In this document: piece by piece, positions 35,270 to 48,019 of the stretch
How the letters are laid out: each line of letters opens with the position of its first letter
How positions within the stretch are numbered: the first letter of the stretch is position 1
NCBI GenBank assembly: GCA_022747635.1
Contig: JAKTNV010000001.1
Span: 25,314,490 to 25,378,489 of the forward strand
Source of the DNA: Hetaerina americana
Taxonomy: Eukaryota > Arthropoda > Insecta > Odonata > Calopterygidae
Direction of reading: 5' to 3'
Length of the DNA stretch: 64,000 nucleotides
Made by a program: the position numbers and the translations under genes
Notes under the pieces: model-generated
What the model saw: only the letters and a program-made list of their open reading frames with translations
The model's database searches: none
Told to the model about the DNA's origin: nothing

Positions 35270-37990
35270 CATCCGGGGTCCTTGTGGGACCAGAGTAGCA
35301 GAAAGCTCCACCTACTAGTTTTCCGCGTCCGTTTATAGCAGTTGCCATCTTTCGCTGGCCACTGGGCTCACTTTTTCTTCATTGTAGCAACTCAGCCTTT
35401 TTTTAAATGCATCTATGTCCCTTAAATGTTGTCGAGTAATAAGAATGACGTCCAGGAGCTAGTCTATACAGCACTCCTTCATAATCCGGTGTCTTCAACG
35501 GCAGTAGAGGATAAAGCGTGAGAAACGAAACTCTCGCCGCGGTCCAAATGACAGTTGACATTGAATTATGACCTCGTCACTGGCTTCTGACGTCTCTCAA
35601 GACGTAAAGAAAAACGTTTTCGTATTGTGAAACCTTATGCTTTGCAGTTCGGCTTTGGCGTGTAAGGGCGATGATTCATTGGCGGCAGGAATAATCTCGT
35701 GTTCCCCACTAGGAGCGACTAGGTTGGGTATGGCAACACGATATGGCCATGACCATCCTTGTACATCTCCAAACGATGAGGGGGAAGGGAACCCGTCGAT
35801 TATTAATGGGCATCCCACCAAACGTCTTAAGCTGAACATTAAATTTAAGTCTCCGTGTCTAAGTGTTTTTGGGGGAAGTCACGGCAGGGTTCAACTCATG
35901 CAGAACGCAAAGCCATCAGACATTTACGTCTCTACATCTACTTAATACCAGGCAAGCCAGCGCCATACCGCGCCGGAAAAATACGCCATCGATATAGGGT
36001 CACAAGAACGCGAAGTTATTTTCGGGTAAATTATTTCCGAGTCAGCGATTGGTTTACGCACCCAATTATCGCGTTGACAATCAAACGATTTTCCACTACT
36101 GTTTGTTAAATGGAAGTTTGCGGGTGCTGCTGATTGTTTTAGCTATGTTAATTTGCAGCGGTCATTGTTACTTCTGTTCACGCCCAAAAGGATTACCAAA
36201 CTTATTTCCGACAATTTCAAGATGCTAACATATGCTAATTGGCGTTTTTTTTGTTTTTACAGCGCATGGTGAAACGCAGTTGTGTGTGTTCGTCCGCTTA
36301 TGGAATTTTTCGTGTACATCGCTCGTCCTGTGCAATGGAGTGAGAGGACACATTATAATGTGGGGAAATTTCCTGATGCTAACCTTGGTGGGGTCACGGA
36401 CTGACTTGTAAGTGAAATGCGAGAATTTCCGTTCCAAAATCATCGAGGAATCAATGTTCTAATGTCATTCAATGCGAATGAATTTGATTGAACTTCTCGT
36501 ACTGTATAAACAGGTGACGAAAGAGTCTTCAGTTTGGTCATGAATGCATTTTTCTCATTCCCAGCGTACCGTACTGATGTTCTGCTCTGATGAGTTTGAT
36601 AGAAATAATGATAGCCGAGATGGAAGTTAATTTGTCCCTTCAACCAAAGTTGAGATTAATGTGGTTCGTTGGTCACTACGTGAGTCGTGAAAATACTATT
36701 ATATCATATTCCAAAAGGTGCAATTATAAAGAAACTTCCTTCACTCCGCATTTAGAAAAATATATGTAATTGTGAATGCTTCCAGCAATTTCGTTGATTG
36801 CGACATAATAAATGCAGTATTTAATTGTGAGGAGACGTAATTAAATGCAATGCAGGTCACAGAAAAGCTACCACATGGAGTTGCATCCGATTTAAATATT
36901 CACTTATAAATAAAATCTTTTACGGTGGGCGTTAAAATAAGATGTTTCCATCCGTGTTGTGTTATTTTTATAAGAAAATAAGCTCACGATCTTATTAATA
37001 AACATACTAATGCCTTAAGAAATCTTCTGAGAGACACCACGGTCGGTAAACGTAAACTTTCTTTCTTGTATTTATCAATAAATTCGACTTGGCGACGATA
37101 TTAATTTAAGTGTTTTGTATTGCTTAATTTCATTTAATTTCGTCAAATATTTGTGAGTGTAAATAAAAGCCATTGGAGGTGCTAGATTTGTAAAACGTTC
37201 TAATGATAAACTTAGTAGCGTATCCAAAATATTAGAGCAGCTAGGCTGGCAATCACTCAATGGAGCGAAGGTTAAATTACAGATTAAATCTCGTGCATAA
37301 ATTGGAGTGGGTGTCTATTTAGCAGTGATTTTGAAAATGTATTATTATTGGCCCCAATTTACTACGGTAGGAGGGAACATGCTAGTAAAATTAGAAATAT
37401 TAAGTGTAAAACAGATAGCTTTAAGATGTCATTTTTTCCGCAAACGGTAGGGGATCATACGTAATAACGTTGCTCGACCGCAGTAGGGTCATGTTCGGGT
37501 AAAATTATTCTGGTGTGTATTCACCCCCTGCCACAAACCTTGGCGGTGGTTTACAACGTATATATAAATTTTAAAAAATTAAAAAATTAAAGTTGCGGTG
37601 AACGGGTTTATTTACTAATGTACTCGAGATATATGACATATGTTTATGTAGCGATAGAAACGGGGAAAGTCTTGAACTATACCAGTATTTAAACTTTTTT
37701 AACGATATTTTTGTGATATTTCATGAATTATATCGATGGCCTATTGCTAGTTCTACTTATTTTCAGGTATTTCACTTATCACTATTTTTTCCAAGTATAC
37801 TAGATGCGGAAATGTTATTGGATAAGCTATTGATTAAGATCTTTTCATTATCTCCTAAATAAGGACCCATAAAAAAAAGATGTTTTCAATTACAATTATT
37901 TGAAAAGAGGACGTGAGGTATTTTTTACAACATATTGAAGAAGAAGGAAAAGTTTCAACTAATATGTTTTTCAAAACTTTCCAAACAAGA
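35270..37990. other. Intergenic; only small repeat traces
   Basis: Traces of the CTACATCTAC repeat at 35931-35965 (plus) and 37515-37560 (minus). Otherwise no coding or repeat signal. Confidence 0.4.
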
Positions 37991-37999
37991 TGTATATAT

Positions 38000-38017
38000 A
38001 AATAAATAAATAAATAA

Positions 38018-38080
<63 letters not shown>
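38000..38080. repeat. (AAAT)n then (TA)n array
   Basis: About 22 bp of AAAT units run directly into about 58 bp of TA. Confidence 0.97.
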
Positions 38081-38081
<1 letters not shown>

Positions 38082-38089
38082 CGCAATAA

Positions 38090-39640
38090 TTACAACTCCA
38101 TGTCGTGTCCAAGTCAAGAAATAAGAAAATTCGCCGAAAATTAAACGTAAACAAACTGTAATAGGTTTCTCTATCATAGTTTGCATTACACAACCCAGTG
38201 ACATAAAAAAACGGTGATTGACAAATCCACACGCGATGTCAAATCTGCTTTCTTGCGGGCGACAATAGAAGAAAAACAAAAGCGTGTAGAAATCCGAAAG
38301 TGGCACTCCTACCACTACGAAAGTATATAAAAAAAGTCGGAAAAGATAATGAGGCGAGATGAATATCAGGAAAGGAAAAACAGAAACAACTTTGTAACAA
38401 GAATAAGACACGTCAATGCGAAGTAATTATGGATTATGTAGTGCCTACGCACGCAACAGAACGAAATGAAGAATATTTTTTAAATTTCAGAAACTAGTGG
38501 ATTTGAAACAGTTCAACAAAATAATTGTAACTAGCCATAAGTCGTCGATGTAGTTCATGGAATAATAGTACTCGTATAACAATTTTTTGGCGCTGTTATC
38601 GCTACCTAAACTAGTAGCTACCTTGTTTATATTTCGAGTATGTCACGTGTAGTATATCGACCCAATTATTACAATTTCAAGATATATTTAATTCATCAGG
38701 ATAAAATATAAAAATCAATAATAAATTTTATTCATAGAAGTGAATATTTAACTCGATGAAATGAAATTAAACAATATAAAGGGATTAAAAACCTTAGAGA
38801 TTCAAAGTGTGCAAACCCATCATAGATCCATGTACAAAGTTTGGTGAAAAGGATGCACATATACTGGCGATTACGGAAGGACAATCGCTAATTAGAGAGA
38901 AAGTAATACAAAGCCGGCTCGAGTGATATAAACCCGATATGATAAAATCGACAGGTTACGTCATCAATTTGGGTAAAACACGAAGACATTCGGGTAAAAA
39001 TATTTTTCTATCCCTTTCCGCTTTAAAATCTTTATAATTCGCGTTCCGTTTTCAACAAAACCTAATCATATTCAGGATTTTGAGGATCTGAGGTCTGACG
39101 ATGACAGCATGGAGCCGTAAGAAGCAACAAGTACTACGCCGTTTTATTTTGCCATCGGTAGATACCGTAAATGCAAATAACAAGTACTGATTAACTGACC
39201 TGTTACTTTCAGTTGAAGCCCTCGATAAAAAATTAAACTGTTTTTGTGGAACTGGAGAGTACCAAGTCAATTTTATCCAATACAATTAACTTCCACTAAG
39301 CTGAAGGCTATATTTGTCGATTGTATTGATTTAGATACGGTTAATGACCATCTACTTATGTCGGAGGATCGATAGAGTGATTTCTTAGGGAAAGATTCCC
39401 ATTTTATAAATTCACATTATCCCCTCGTATTTACGAAGCTCATTAGAACTTCGCTCTTGTCGACAGACTGCTGGGTACCATGCCCCATTAGGTAGGTACA
39501 TACAATGGAGCACTTATACCTAATACAGTTATGCAGTGGAGGGAATACCAGAGTCGGCGTTTTACCGTCGTCAACGAAGGGCGCTTACGGGACCGCATTA
39601 TAGAGCGCCTTTGGACTGCAATTGTTTCCTCAACCACACA
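38090..39640. other. Intergenic, no features recognised
   Basis: AT-rich; nothing recognised. Confidence 0.4.
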
Positions 39641-39648
39641 GCCGTGTG

Positions 39649-39708
<60 letters not shown>

Positions 39709-39720
39709 ACACGGCATATA
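39638..39720. repeat. (TA)n array bounded by inverted CCGTGTGG/CCACACGG
   Basis: The TA run (39653-39706) sits between GCCGTGTGGT (39640-39650) and ACCACACGGC (39706-39716), so the whole segment is a large hairpin. Confidence 0.9.
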
Positions 39721-39724
39721 TATA

Positions 39725-40870
39725 TACACAACAAGTCCCTCTTCCCATCCGTATACTTCCTTCCTCTCTTCATCCCGTCATTTCCCTAGCATTCTACCCT
39801 CTATTTCAGCTTTCAACATCCTATTCCCAATCAAAATGCTTTGCATCCATTTTTCCTGTCTCCTTATGATTTCTCCCAACAACCCCCTCCCCTCCCCCAC
39901 TATACCGTCCACTACCACAGCGCTTCCTCGTTTGTTTCCCTTTCGGCCCACTTCACCTTCTCCATCCTTGTCCCCACAGCACATTTCAAAAGCCTTCAAT
40001 CTACTGCTATTTTCCTACTTCAAAGACCATTGGCCGCGCCATGCATAGCTACGTTCCGTATCAAAGTATTAACAAGCCTTTTCTGGACATCCTTATTCAA
40101 CGTCCCTGTACTCAACTCCCTCCTCCTTGTAAAAGCTTCTTTGCCTAATGCAATTCTTCTCCTTATGTCCCTTTTACTCTAACCATTTTGGTCCAAAATA
40201 CTTCCGGGCTACTTAAATTGTTCCCCCTGTTCTAGTTTTTGCTCTCCTATTTTCACGTTAAACCTAACCTTCTACTTTCTGGAAAACCGCATAACTTTTG
40301 TTTTGTTTACATTTATTCTCATCCCATACCTGTCGCACTGAATTTTCAAAGCACTCATCAATGCTTGCAACCCCTTGGCTGACAGACAAACTAAAGTTTG
40401 GTCATCGACGAACCTTAATGATTTCATGAATTCATGCCTCTTAAATCATTTCCTCCACATATACGTTGAACAGCAAAGGTAATAATTGACAACCCTGCCT
40501 TACTCCTCTTCCTAACACTGCGTATCCGGACTCTACGTCACCCACTCGCACCTGAGTAGTCTGAGACATGTACAGGTTGCGGATTAGTCTCCTTTATTTA
40601 TTTATATTTTCTGCAAAATATTCATTAGTTTTTCCCAATTCGCTCTATAAAACTCCTTTTCGAAATCTAGAAAACAGTCAAAGACGTCCTGATTGTATTT
40701 CATGTTCCTCTCGATTAGTGACCACATTACTGCAATGGCATCACGTGAACCTCTCCCCTTCCTAAACCTAAACTGATCATCCCCTAAGTATCCATTTTTC
40801 CTGCTATCTATCTTTTTGTTCATACTCGTAAGAACCACGTTAGCTGCACGCGAAATCAAGCTTATTGTAC
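39725..40870 (-). mobile_element. LINE reverse-transcriptase fragment, longest in the window
   Basis: The minus strand from 40859 downwards has QFRFRKGRGSRDAIAVMWSL, VFDCFLDFEKEF (motif A region), RLIRNLYMSQTTQVRVG, GRGVRQGCQLLP (motif B), RFVDDQTLVC (motif C, FVDD in place of the usual F/YADD), and then the AETW/RRM tail near 40000. The frame is broken by stops and frameshifts. The 5' part including the endonuclease is missing. Confidence 0.85.
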
Positions 40871-40875
40871 AATAT

Positions 40876-40985
40876 ATATATTATTATTATTATGTAATCT
40901 ACCGGTTAAGGTAGGTTTTTGGATGGACACAGCTTCTAAATAAATATTTTGTGACTCCTAACAAAGTACTACTATTTCTTCCGAC
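40876..40985 (-). mobile_element. LINE 3' UTR fragment with (ATT)n tail
   Basis: TTATTATTATTATGTAATCT, then ACCGGTTAAGGTAGGTTTTTG, matching the 3' termini at 30827 and 49044. Severely 5'-truncated. Confidence 0.85.
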
Positions 40986-41164
40986 GAAGACGGAGCTAAA
41001 TTCTGTCAAAATTATTAAGAAATAACGTGTGTGTTTTTTTATGTATTCATATATTGTTTATTGCTGTCCAAGTTTTATAATACATATACATATTTATATA
41101 ATACACAAGTATATTTAAGGAAAGAAGATATCTTGAATCTTGAAGGAAAGTCTAACGGAAGTGA

Positions 41165-41282
41165 ACAATAATTTATACGGAGAACAAGAGCGCTAGCGGA
41201 CAAAAATAAAGAGAAATGTTTCATTTGTATGTGTTTCTCTGTGTTTTTGTTCGCTAGCGCGATCTTGCTTCTCCGTTTAAAG
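41165..41282. repeat. Imperfect palindrome
   Basis: ACGGAGAACAAGAGCGCTAG is inverted as CTAGCGCGATCTTGCTTCTCCGT near 41255-41277. Upstream, the CGGAAGTGAACAATAATTTATA block resembles the CGGACGTGAATAATAATGTATA block of the next palindrome, so the two look like related modules. Confidence 0.75.
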
Positions 41283-41308
41283 TATATATATATATATATA
41301 TATATATA
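41283..41308. repeat. (TA)n array
   Basis: Short TA run separating two palindromic modules. Confidence 0.95.
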
Positions 41309-41340
41309 ACACTTTTTGAAAGTCTCACGGACGTGAATAA

Positions 41341-41642
41341 TAATGTATAACACTTAGCACTAGTGGACACAGACAAAAACACACGGAAACACACAAAAAA
41401 GACTCAATTTTTTTTTAATTTTCGGTGATCGTGACCACCTTTATCAAGGAAGAGAGGGACAGAACTCTTCTCCTCAGAACAGTAAGTTTATCTTTACTTA
41501 CTGTTCTGAGGAGAAGAGTTCTGTCCCTCTCTTCCTTGATAAAGGTGGTCACGATCACCGAAAATTCGAAAAATAGTGTCTCTTTTTTGCGTGTTTCCGT
41601 GTGTTTTTGTCTGTGTCCACTAGTGCTAAGTGTTATACATTA
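41341..41642. repeat. 302-bp near-perfect palindrome
   Basis: Arms of about 145 bp, starting TAATGTATAACACTTAGCAC and ending with its complement, meet near 41491. Each arm contains CTTGATAAAGGTG...CACCGAAAA, again a TGAnnA-stem-GAAA hairpin (41418-41449 minus, 41533-41566 plus). Foldback or paired terminal repeats of a retroelement are both possible. Confidence 0.9.
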
Positions 41643-41659
41643 TATATATAAGTATATAC

Positions 41660-41740
<81 letters not shown>
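41641..41740. repeat. (TA)n array
   Basis: About 100 bp, starting exactly where the 302-bp palindrome ends. Confidence 0.97.
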
Positions 41741-41748
<8 letters not shown>

Positions 41749-41749
41749 T

Positions 41750-43030
41750 TTAAATATTGGGGTGTCGTAAGTTAAAATTACCAAACTTTTCATTTTCCCA
41801 TTATACTTATTACATTTCTTTTTCTTGTCCCCTATTTTCCCTATGTGAGCTCTGTCATTACGTATCTAACCATCATTACGGTTGAAAGCTATGCTTGTAT
41901 TCATTGCTATGTTGGTGATATTTAGTCTAGTATATTAGTAGAATATTATTAATAATAGTTGCTGGTAAAAAGGTTTAATTTTTTTAAAAGGTTCCCAATA
42001 CAAAAGAAGCATATATTCAAGGTCTATATTAATGATTTTACTATAGGTCAAAGTTATGAGAAAGTATTTGGACGCAGCTAGTCATAAGCAAACGAAAATA
42101 ATGTAACAAAGGTCTTTCCTGCCATGGATTTTGCTACTGTGTACGTTCTTGAGTCATCGACCTTGGTTGTATTTTAATTATTTTTATATCCCCACCTTAT
42201 AGAACAACTCTCGTCGCCTATCATTTATTCCATTTGCTCCGATTCAAGATTCTTTTGTTACATATCAATGTAATCTTCAGAGTTTCATGCTTGGAATTCC
42301 ATTATGAACTTAAGGCAATGACCAGACAAGGGCGATAAAAAAATTTTGGCTTTCGGCAATTGTTTTGCCATTACCATAATGCCAAGCGAAGTAATATTCT
42401 GCCTTTTTGAAAATTTGAATATCATCTTTAAAAGGTTATTGACCAAATTTCGTCCTAATTTGATTGCTTAAAACAGTTAATAATACATTTCAAATTCAGG
42501 TTGAGTAACTGGAGACGCTTACAATGAAGGTCCTTTCGGGCATACTAAGAACGCCAGAGCGATAATACGAGTGAAACACCGCAATACGAGACAGATATTC
42601 TGAAATCACATGCTACGGAGATTATGGCTTCCTCGTTAAGCCAATCGTGTACGGATACAATGCTAATTTTTCAATAATAAGCTAATATTTCAATTTTATC
42701 CAATGGATTTTCAGTGATAAATATATTTAGCTCATTCAACCCATCATATTATTAGCCCATCCTGACGACTTCAGAAACGTGGCAAAAAATTGCAGGACGC
42801 CAAAAAGTTTAGTGGCGTTACTTTGATTTGTTTACGTCACGGCTTTTTCGAGCTTTCTCTCATAATTTAAGCCTACAATATTACTATAAATATATAGGCG
42901 TTGAATATTTGTTTCTATGTATTTAAAACCATTTAAAAATGAAACCTGTTCATCAGCAATAGATATAACTACTTATTAAATTTCACCATACAACAATGAA
43001 TAAAACCATTGCTAACAAGCCGAGGCTTTG
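41750..43030. other. Intergenic, no features recognised
   Basis: AT-rich; no coding signal. Confidence 0.4.
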
Positions 43031-43034
43031 ATAT

Positions 43035-43108
43035 TTCCTTGACTGATTCCGCCTTCCCCACCTCTCTTGTGTTCGTCTTTTATGTGTGTTCCTATTCCTT
43101 TTACTTTA

Positions 43109-43110
<2 letters not shown>
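43035..43110 (+). repeat. Dispersed repeat shared with 44895-44985
   Basis: GATTCCGCCTTCCCCACCTC and GTTCGTC/TTTATGTGTGTTCCTAT recur on the minus strand near 44.9 kb. Both copies border (TA)n arrays. Confidence 0.85.
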
Positions 43111-43111
<1 letters not shown>

Positions 43112-43171
<60 letters not shown>

Positions 43172-43210
43172 TGTATATATATATATTATATATATTTATA
43201 CATTATATAT
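43112..43210. repeat. (TA)n array
   Basis: 58 bp of pure TA and a decayed extension. Confidence 0.97.
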
Positions 43211-43330
43211 AATTTCTTTCGTCAAAATTTCGGGCAGGGATTCGTCATCGAATTCCTTCTACTCTAGAGGACCCCCCACCATCGAACGCTGGAACTTAGC
43301 CCCAGTCCATGTCTCAAAACAGACTAAGTC

Positions 43331-43553
43331 ACATCGGGTTGATGCGGTGGTTAGCATCCTACCCTCTCACCCCGATGGCACGGGTTCGAAAAACCGATTC
43401 GTGCAGTCTGTCCGATGGAACGGTAAATTGCGTGGCTCCTCTGGCTTCTCCTTTTGTTGGTAGAATAGGCTAATGCCGAAGCCGGGTTTTTCTTCACCCA
43501 TTCCTTCTTCTCCACATTTTCTGCACTTATCCCCTGATTCATATTGGGAGACA
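43331..43553 (+). mobile_element. SINE family 1, divergent copy
   Basis: GTTGATGCGGTGGTTAGCAT (box A region), CACGGGTTCGAAAAACC (box B region), then GGCTAATGCCGAAGCCGGGT as in other copies. Its tRNA head differs from the others, suggesting a subfamily. Confidence 0.8.
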
Positions 43554-43559
43554 TAGCAT

Positions 43560-44760
43560 ATTACAAATACAAAAAAACACATTTCAATTTCCTTACGAAA
43601 TCAATTCTGTCTTTTTAGATCGGAATTCTGGGAATAGATTGCCTAGAATGGATGGAAAAACCGATTCGTGGTCAAATGGGGAACTCTGCCGATTGTCACA
43701 TTAGACCTCGAGCCGTCTTCTTGCGTCAACAAACGCTTGGGCCTGACGCGCACACTCGAGCAGGAAGTTAACTAAAGCGACGCACATTGGTGGAGGAGTA
43801 AGTAAACAAACAAACAAACGAAGATCTAGGTTATACATACGCGAACACGCCCACCGAGAGCAAATTCATAAAGTGAGCTTCACTCCCGCAAGGCTAGTAG
43901 TGAGCAACACCTGTGGGGAGGCGAAAGGGGGGGGGGGGGGCAGGCATGCATAAGGTCGGTCCATTTTCCTTTTATCCTTCGCCTTGGTTCGAGGGGGGGG
44001 GCTCACTTCTTGCTTATTCGGCCATCGGAGCTCGAATTGCAAAATATTTACGATCAAATAAAGCCAAACTCATTCAGATCAAACCTTGGTATTGCATAAA
44101 TTCAGCTGCGTAAGGCAAAACGCGGTTGTACAGCACGTTGAGATTGAATTTGAACACACACTCAGCAAATAAAACGTTTGCACTGCCCATGCTATGACAA
44201 CAAAGTACTAACTTTAACTCACTACTATTCCTACAGAGTGAACGTGACTTCCACATTCTGGCCTTCGATCAATAAGCAGGTAACGTCCTATACAAACCAT
44301 ACCCGGCAATCCTTAAGGAAAATTTCTCTCACGTGATCGACTAACTCCTCCAGTGCAATATATCTCGGTAAAAGCTCCCTAATTAGCGTAAAATAAGCCA
44401 CTCAACATGATAAACTTTAATATGTTTCTTCGCTCTTGGGGTCACTATTGACAAAATCATTCAACATCGTAACATCGAGGATAAACATGATTTATCTGGA
44501 GGATACGTTCAGGGTGTCTTATCGATGGAAAGATAAATGTGAACCCTATCCTATATCCCAACCACGTTGCCCTTCCTTGCTCACAGCTATCAATATTATT
44601 AAATGTATATGACGTGCGCTAACATTCTAAGGTCTCCTGATTTTTTAGTGACTTACTCGTACTACTTCTTTCAGAAAGTTAAAGCCTCACTTACTTCTCA
44701 ACAACTATCCTTGTAGATGTAAACATTTTTCATTAAGGAGACCATGCAGCCACGTGTGAG
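43560..44760. other. Intergenic, two poly-G runs
   Basis: Poly-G at about 43927-43939 and 43994-44001. Nothing else recognised. Confidence 0.4.
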
Positions 44761-44764
44761 TGTA

Positions 44765-44767
<3 letters not shown>

Positions 44768-44829
<62 letters not shown>

Positions 44830-44831
44830 GA

Positions 44832-44863
<32 letters not shown>
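44768..44863. repeat. (TA)n array
   Basis: Two TA runs separated by ATAGAATG near 44826-44835. Confidence 0.97.
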
Positions 44864-44865
<2 letters not shown>

Positions 44866-44894
44866 TCAAACACGAAATACCGCCAAACGGCGAA

Positions 44895-44985
44895 TAAATA
44901 CTCATATATACAGAAACAGATATAAGGAAAAGGGATAGGAACACATATAAAGGACGAACACAATAGAGGTGGGGAAGGCGGAATC
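44895..44985 (-). repeat. Dispersed repeat shared with 43035-43110
   Basis: Reverse complement of the block described at 43.04 kb, about 85% identical by eye. Confidence 0.85.
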
Positions 44986-44999
44986 GAACGGATCACTAG

Positions 45000-45095
45000 A
45001 GTAAAAATATTCCCTTGACCGGGACACGAACCTCGGATATTTCCACTTGCCGGGCGGATGCTCTTAACCACTTGAGCTATCGAGGAAACGTAATT
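45000..45095 (-). repeat. tRNA-derived repeat
   Basis: Minus strand: CCTCGATAGCTCAAGTGGTTA (box A-like), GAGGTTCGTGTCCCGG (box B-like), GTCAAGGG. It resembles the centre of 3825-4035. It lacks a proper acceptor-stem pairing, so I do not call it a tRNA gene. Confidence 0.65.
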
Positions 45096-45109
45096 TACCC
45101 TGAGATCCG

Positions 45110-45192
45110 TGAGTCTAATATGTCGCCAAGCGCCCCGATTCTTTTGCCAAGAGATGGCGTCAGGGGGCTGTTTCACCCACCAAAGGAGAAAT

Positions 45193-45195
<3 letters not shown>
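45110..45195 (-). repeat. Dispersed repeat shared with 26700-26780
   Basis: Minus-strand match to CTATTTCTCCTTTGGTG and CAGCCCCCTGACGCCATCTC. It ends where the next (TA)n array begins. Confidence 0.85.
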
Positions 45196-45196
<1 letters not shown>

Positions 45197-45287
<91 letters not shown>

Positions 45288-45294
45288 ATATATA
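45197..45294. repeat. (TA)n array
   Basis: About 98 bp of TA with GTATG units near 45276-45284. Confidence 0.97.
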
Positions 45295-45365
45295 ACATTT
45301 GGACGACACAATGGAAGGTAAAATAAAATAGATAACACTTAAAAGGACAGTTACATTGCAGAAAG

Positions 45366-45400
45366 TTTAAGCTTTCGGCCTCCCCTGAGGCCTTCAAGAA
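45366..45400 (-). ncRNA. Hammerhead-like hairpin
   Basis: Minus strand: CTTGAAGGCCTCAGGGGAGG, then CCGAAAGC. A TGA-AGGCC/GGCC-GAAA hairpin, similar in layout to those at 26.87 and 41.5 kb. Helix III is not obvious. Confidence 0.25.
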
Positions 45401-46225
45401 TAGTATGCAGAATAGAAAAAAAACAAAAGGTGTGCCAAACTAGAAAACATGCCGTGCATGGAAATACATTATTTCCCACTTGGCTGAAAAGAAGCGAAAC
45501 AAGGATAGGCATAAATATCGAATGAATGGAATGGAAATTGGATTATTTAGAAATGCATTTAACATACTTATGACGGAGAGTGCGCGTGGCTCGCAAGCAC
45601 AAACAGCTCCTCTTTTATTCCCAGAGAAGTTTATCTCATTTAAATAACGTAGTGCATACAGGTTGTACTTATAATTGTTCTAATCTAAATAATTTGAATT
45701 ATTTTAGTCAAATATATTGTAAGTAAAAATTAAGAAAAACCTTTTCAAGTCGCATGCCTATTGTACATATAATCGACCCCTGCCACAAACCCTAGCGGTA
45801 ACTTGCATGGTGTCGTGTAGAAAAGAAGTCCATTGCTTCTCCGGGAGAAGAAGAGTTTGCCTCTTTGGCGTCCAGTCGCCTTGGGGGAGGGGCGGGGGCG
45901 GATGATTGAAGAAAGTCAAACTTTGCCGCGTCACGGGTCCCTTCGAGACAGTGCTGGGAAAGTCCAATCGTATGAATGAAATGCTCAATAAAAAATTCAC
46001 TGTGGACATTAATCGGATAGCAGTCTGGTGGAGATATCCGGTGAATGGATGTGTTGAAATCACAGGAAAAAAAACTAGTCCGAGATGAATAGATTTTAAC
46101 GCAGGGTCGGAACTATTTTATAATATTGAAAGACAGGCCTGTATCACTGGCGGCGATAGGATAGAAATAATAGCCGATAAAATTATTAATTTGAATACAA
46201 TTATTCTTGAGAAAGCTTAGATATT
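45400..46225. other. Intergenic, small repeat trace
   Basis: 45770-45815 is a minus-strand trace of the CTACATCTAC-associated repeat (CCCCTGCCACAAACCCTAGC). Nothing else recognised. Confidence 0.4.
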
Positions 46226-46229
46226 TTGA

Positions 46230-46625
46230 GTGTTTTTTTTACGACGCGGAAATATGGTCGTTAATTGGAATGATATACGTAGATAATGTGGCTTTGTGGA
46301 AAAGGATAGAGAAGGTGAAATGTTCAGAAAGGGAGACAAACGAGGAAGTGCTCGGTACGGTGAAAGGAGAGGAGGGCGAATTATTGCTATAAATCTTAAG
46401 GAGGCGCTTAAGATAGATGCAGAGTATTTTCATTGCCATTGGGATGTTGAAGACTGCTATAGAAAGGAGAATGCAAGCTAGGAGGGGAATAGAATACGGA
46501 TTTTGGATGAAATGATGGGAGGGAGTATGAGAAATGATTTATTGAAGTGTGGCGTTAGGGTTTGTCTAATTGGGCGATGCTAAAAATATTAACAGTGGAC
46601 AGTCTTTGCCCATCCAAAAACCTAC
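46230..46625 (+). mobile_element. LINE 3' fragment
   Basis: The plus-strand frame gives WKRIEKVKCSERETNEEVLG, then after breaks the MLK/ER tail. It ends near 46610 with CATCCAAAAACCTACCT, a variant of the family 3' terminus. Confidence 0.75.
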
Positions 46626-46639
46626 CTAAAAAAACGATA

Positions 46640-47686
46640 TTCTACCGAAATATCCACTATTAGTTTCGGAGGGCAATGAGAATTCGAGAGACACAGTTAC
46701 TACCAATAGTACCCAATTGGGAAAGTTCATGGAAATGGTGATCACTGATCGCAAACTTTTTTCTCAATGCTTCTCACGTTTAGGTTGCAGATGTGTACGG
46801 TGGTTACAAGGGTGGATATGCACGGGGGGGAACATCTCTCCATAGAAGAACAAAGGGTTAGAATAACGACTCTACACCGAGGATGTGACGCTGAAGTTAC
46901 CCGGCTGAAGCGTGAGTAATCGCCGGGACTTAAGCGATAGGGTTAGGGAAATGACCATTCATATTAGTGTGGCGTACTCGTATCAGAGCATTTGGGAATT
47001 AGAGCATCAGCCATATGTTCATAAAAATTAGTTTATGCATTCACATGATTTATGTTAACTCGTATGTAAACACCACGCACATATACATGCCTGTGTACCT
47101 CAATGCCATAGTTGTTGTGCATCACATTTTGGTATTGACGCAGTTTAATATACTTCCTCCGGGTTCTCAGATTTGATATTGCTATGATTGTGTATGTATC
47201 GTGTAAAGGGAAGGGCATTTACTTGTATCCGTCTGGGATGAAGTCTATCACACTTGTTTCATCTCGGTCGTTGAAATTACCAGCGTTAGCCGATGCCAAA
47301 ATCAATCTAGTAAGGAGAGGTAAGTTAAAGGCAAAGATATTTTGGTAATGTATTTCAATAATATTCTCATCTTGTGCACATTCCCTAAATGAAACACATT
47401 AATGTAACGAAGTAGCTAGTGTTTGTTTTATGTTATATCTACATCAAAGATTGCGAGGAGGGTTTTTTAAAAATATATTTATCCCCGAATTCTTCCAAAC
47501 ACATCAGACATAGATAATTCATTGCTCTACCATCACGCGATTTAGAAAATTACGAGGATTAAAAAAAATAAAATGAAATTTCATCAGCATGAAATTATGC
47601 ATATCTACTTGGTAGTTTGGGAGTCTCATTCATTCTCTCAAGAGAACAAACCGGTGCATAGCTCATTTCTTACATAGTAGTCCATA
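46640..47686. other. Intergenic, no features recognised
   Basis: No coding or repeat signal recognised. Confidence 0.4.
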
Positions 47687-47697
47687 ACGTGGGAGTT

Positions 47698-48007
47698 GGT
47701 AGTAGTAGTTTTGAGGGAAAGTGACCGACAGCTGAGGTCATTTGCGCCATAGGGGATGGACAGGAAAGGGTGAAGGGTGGAGAGAAATGAGGCGTTGGCA
47801 TTAGCCTACTCTTTACGAAAGGCTCCAAGGGGTCCGCAGCTTAACGTCCCATCCGACGGACGGCGTACTCACTCAAAGTGCCCTCCACAAAGCACCTCAA
47901 GTAGGGATCGAGATACCTCTGAAAAATATTCAACACCGCCGGGATTTGAACCCGGGCCCTCTGGGTGGCAAGCCAGTACGGTAGCCATCGCACCATCTCG
48001 AACCCTC
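47698..48007 (-). mobile_element. SINE family 1, intact copy with target-site duplication
   Basis: A 310-bp copy, flanked by ACGTGGGAGTT (47687-47697 and 48008-48018). On the minus strand, box B-like GGGTTCAAATCCCGGCGG is well preserved. It is close in sequence to 4749-5053. Confidence 0.93.
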
Positions 48008-48019
48008 ACGTGGGAGTTT

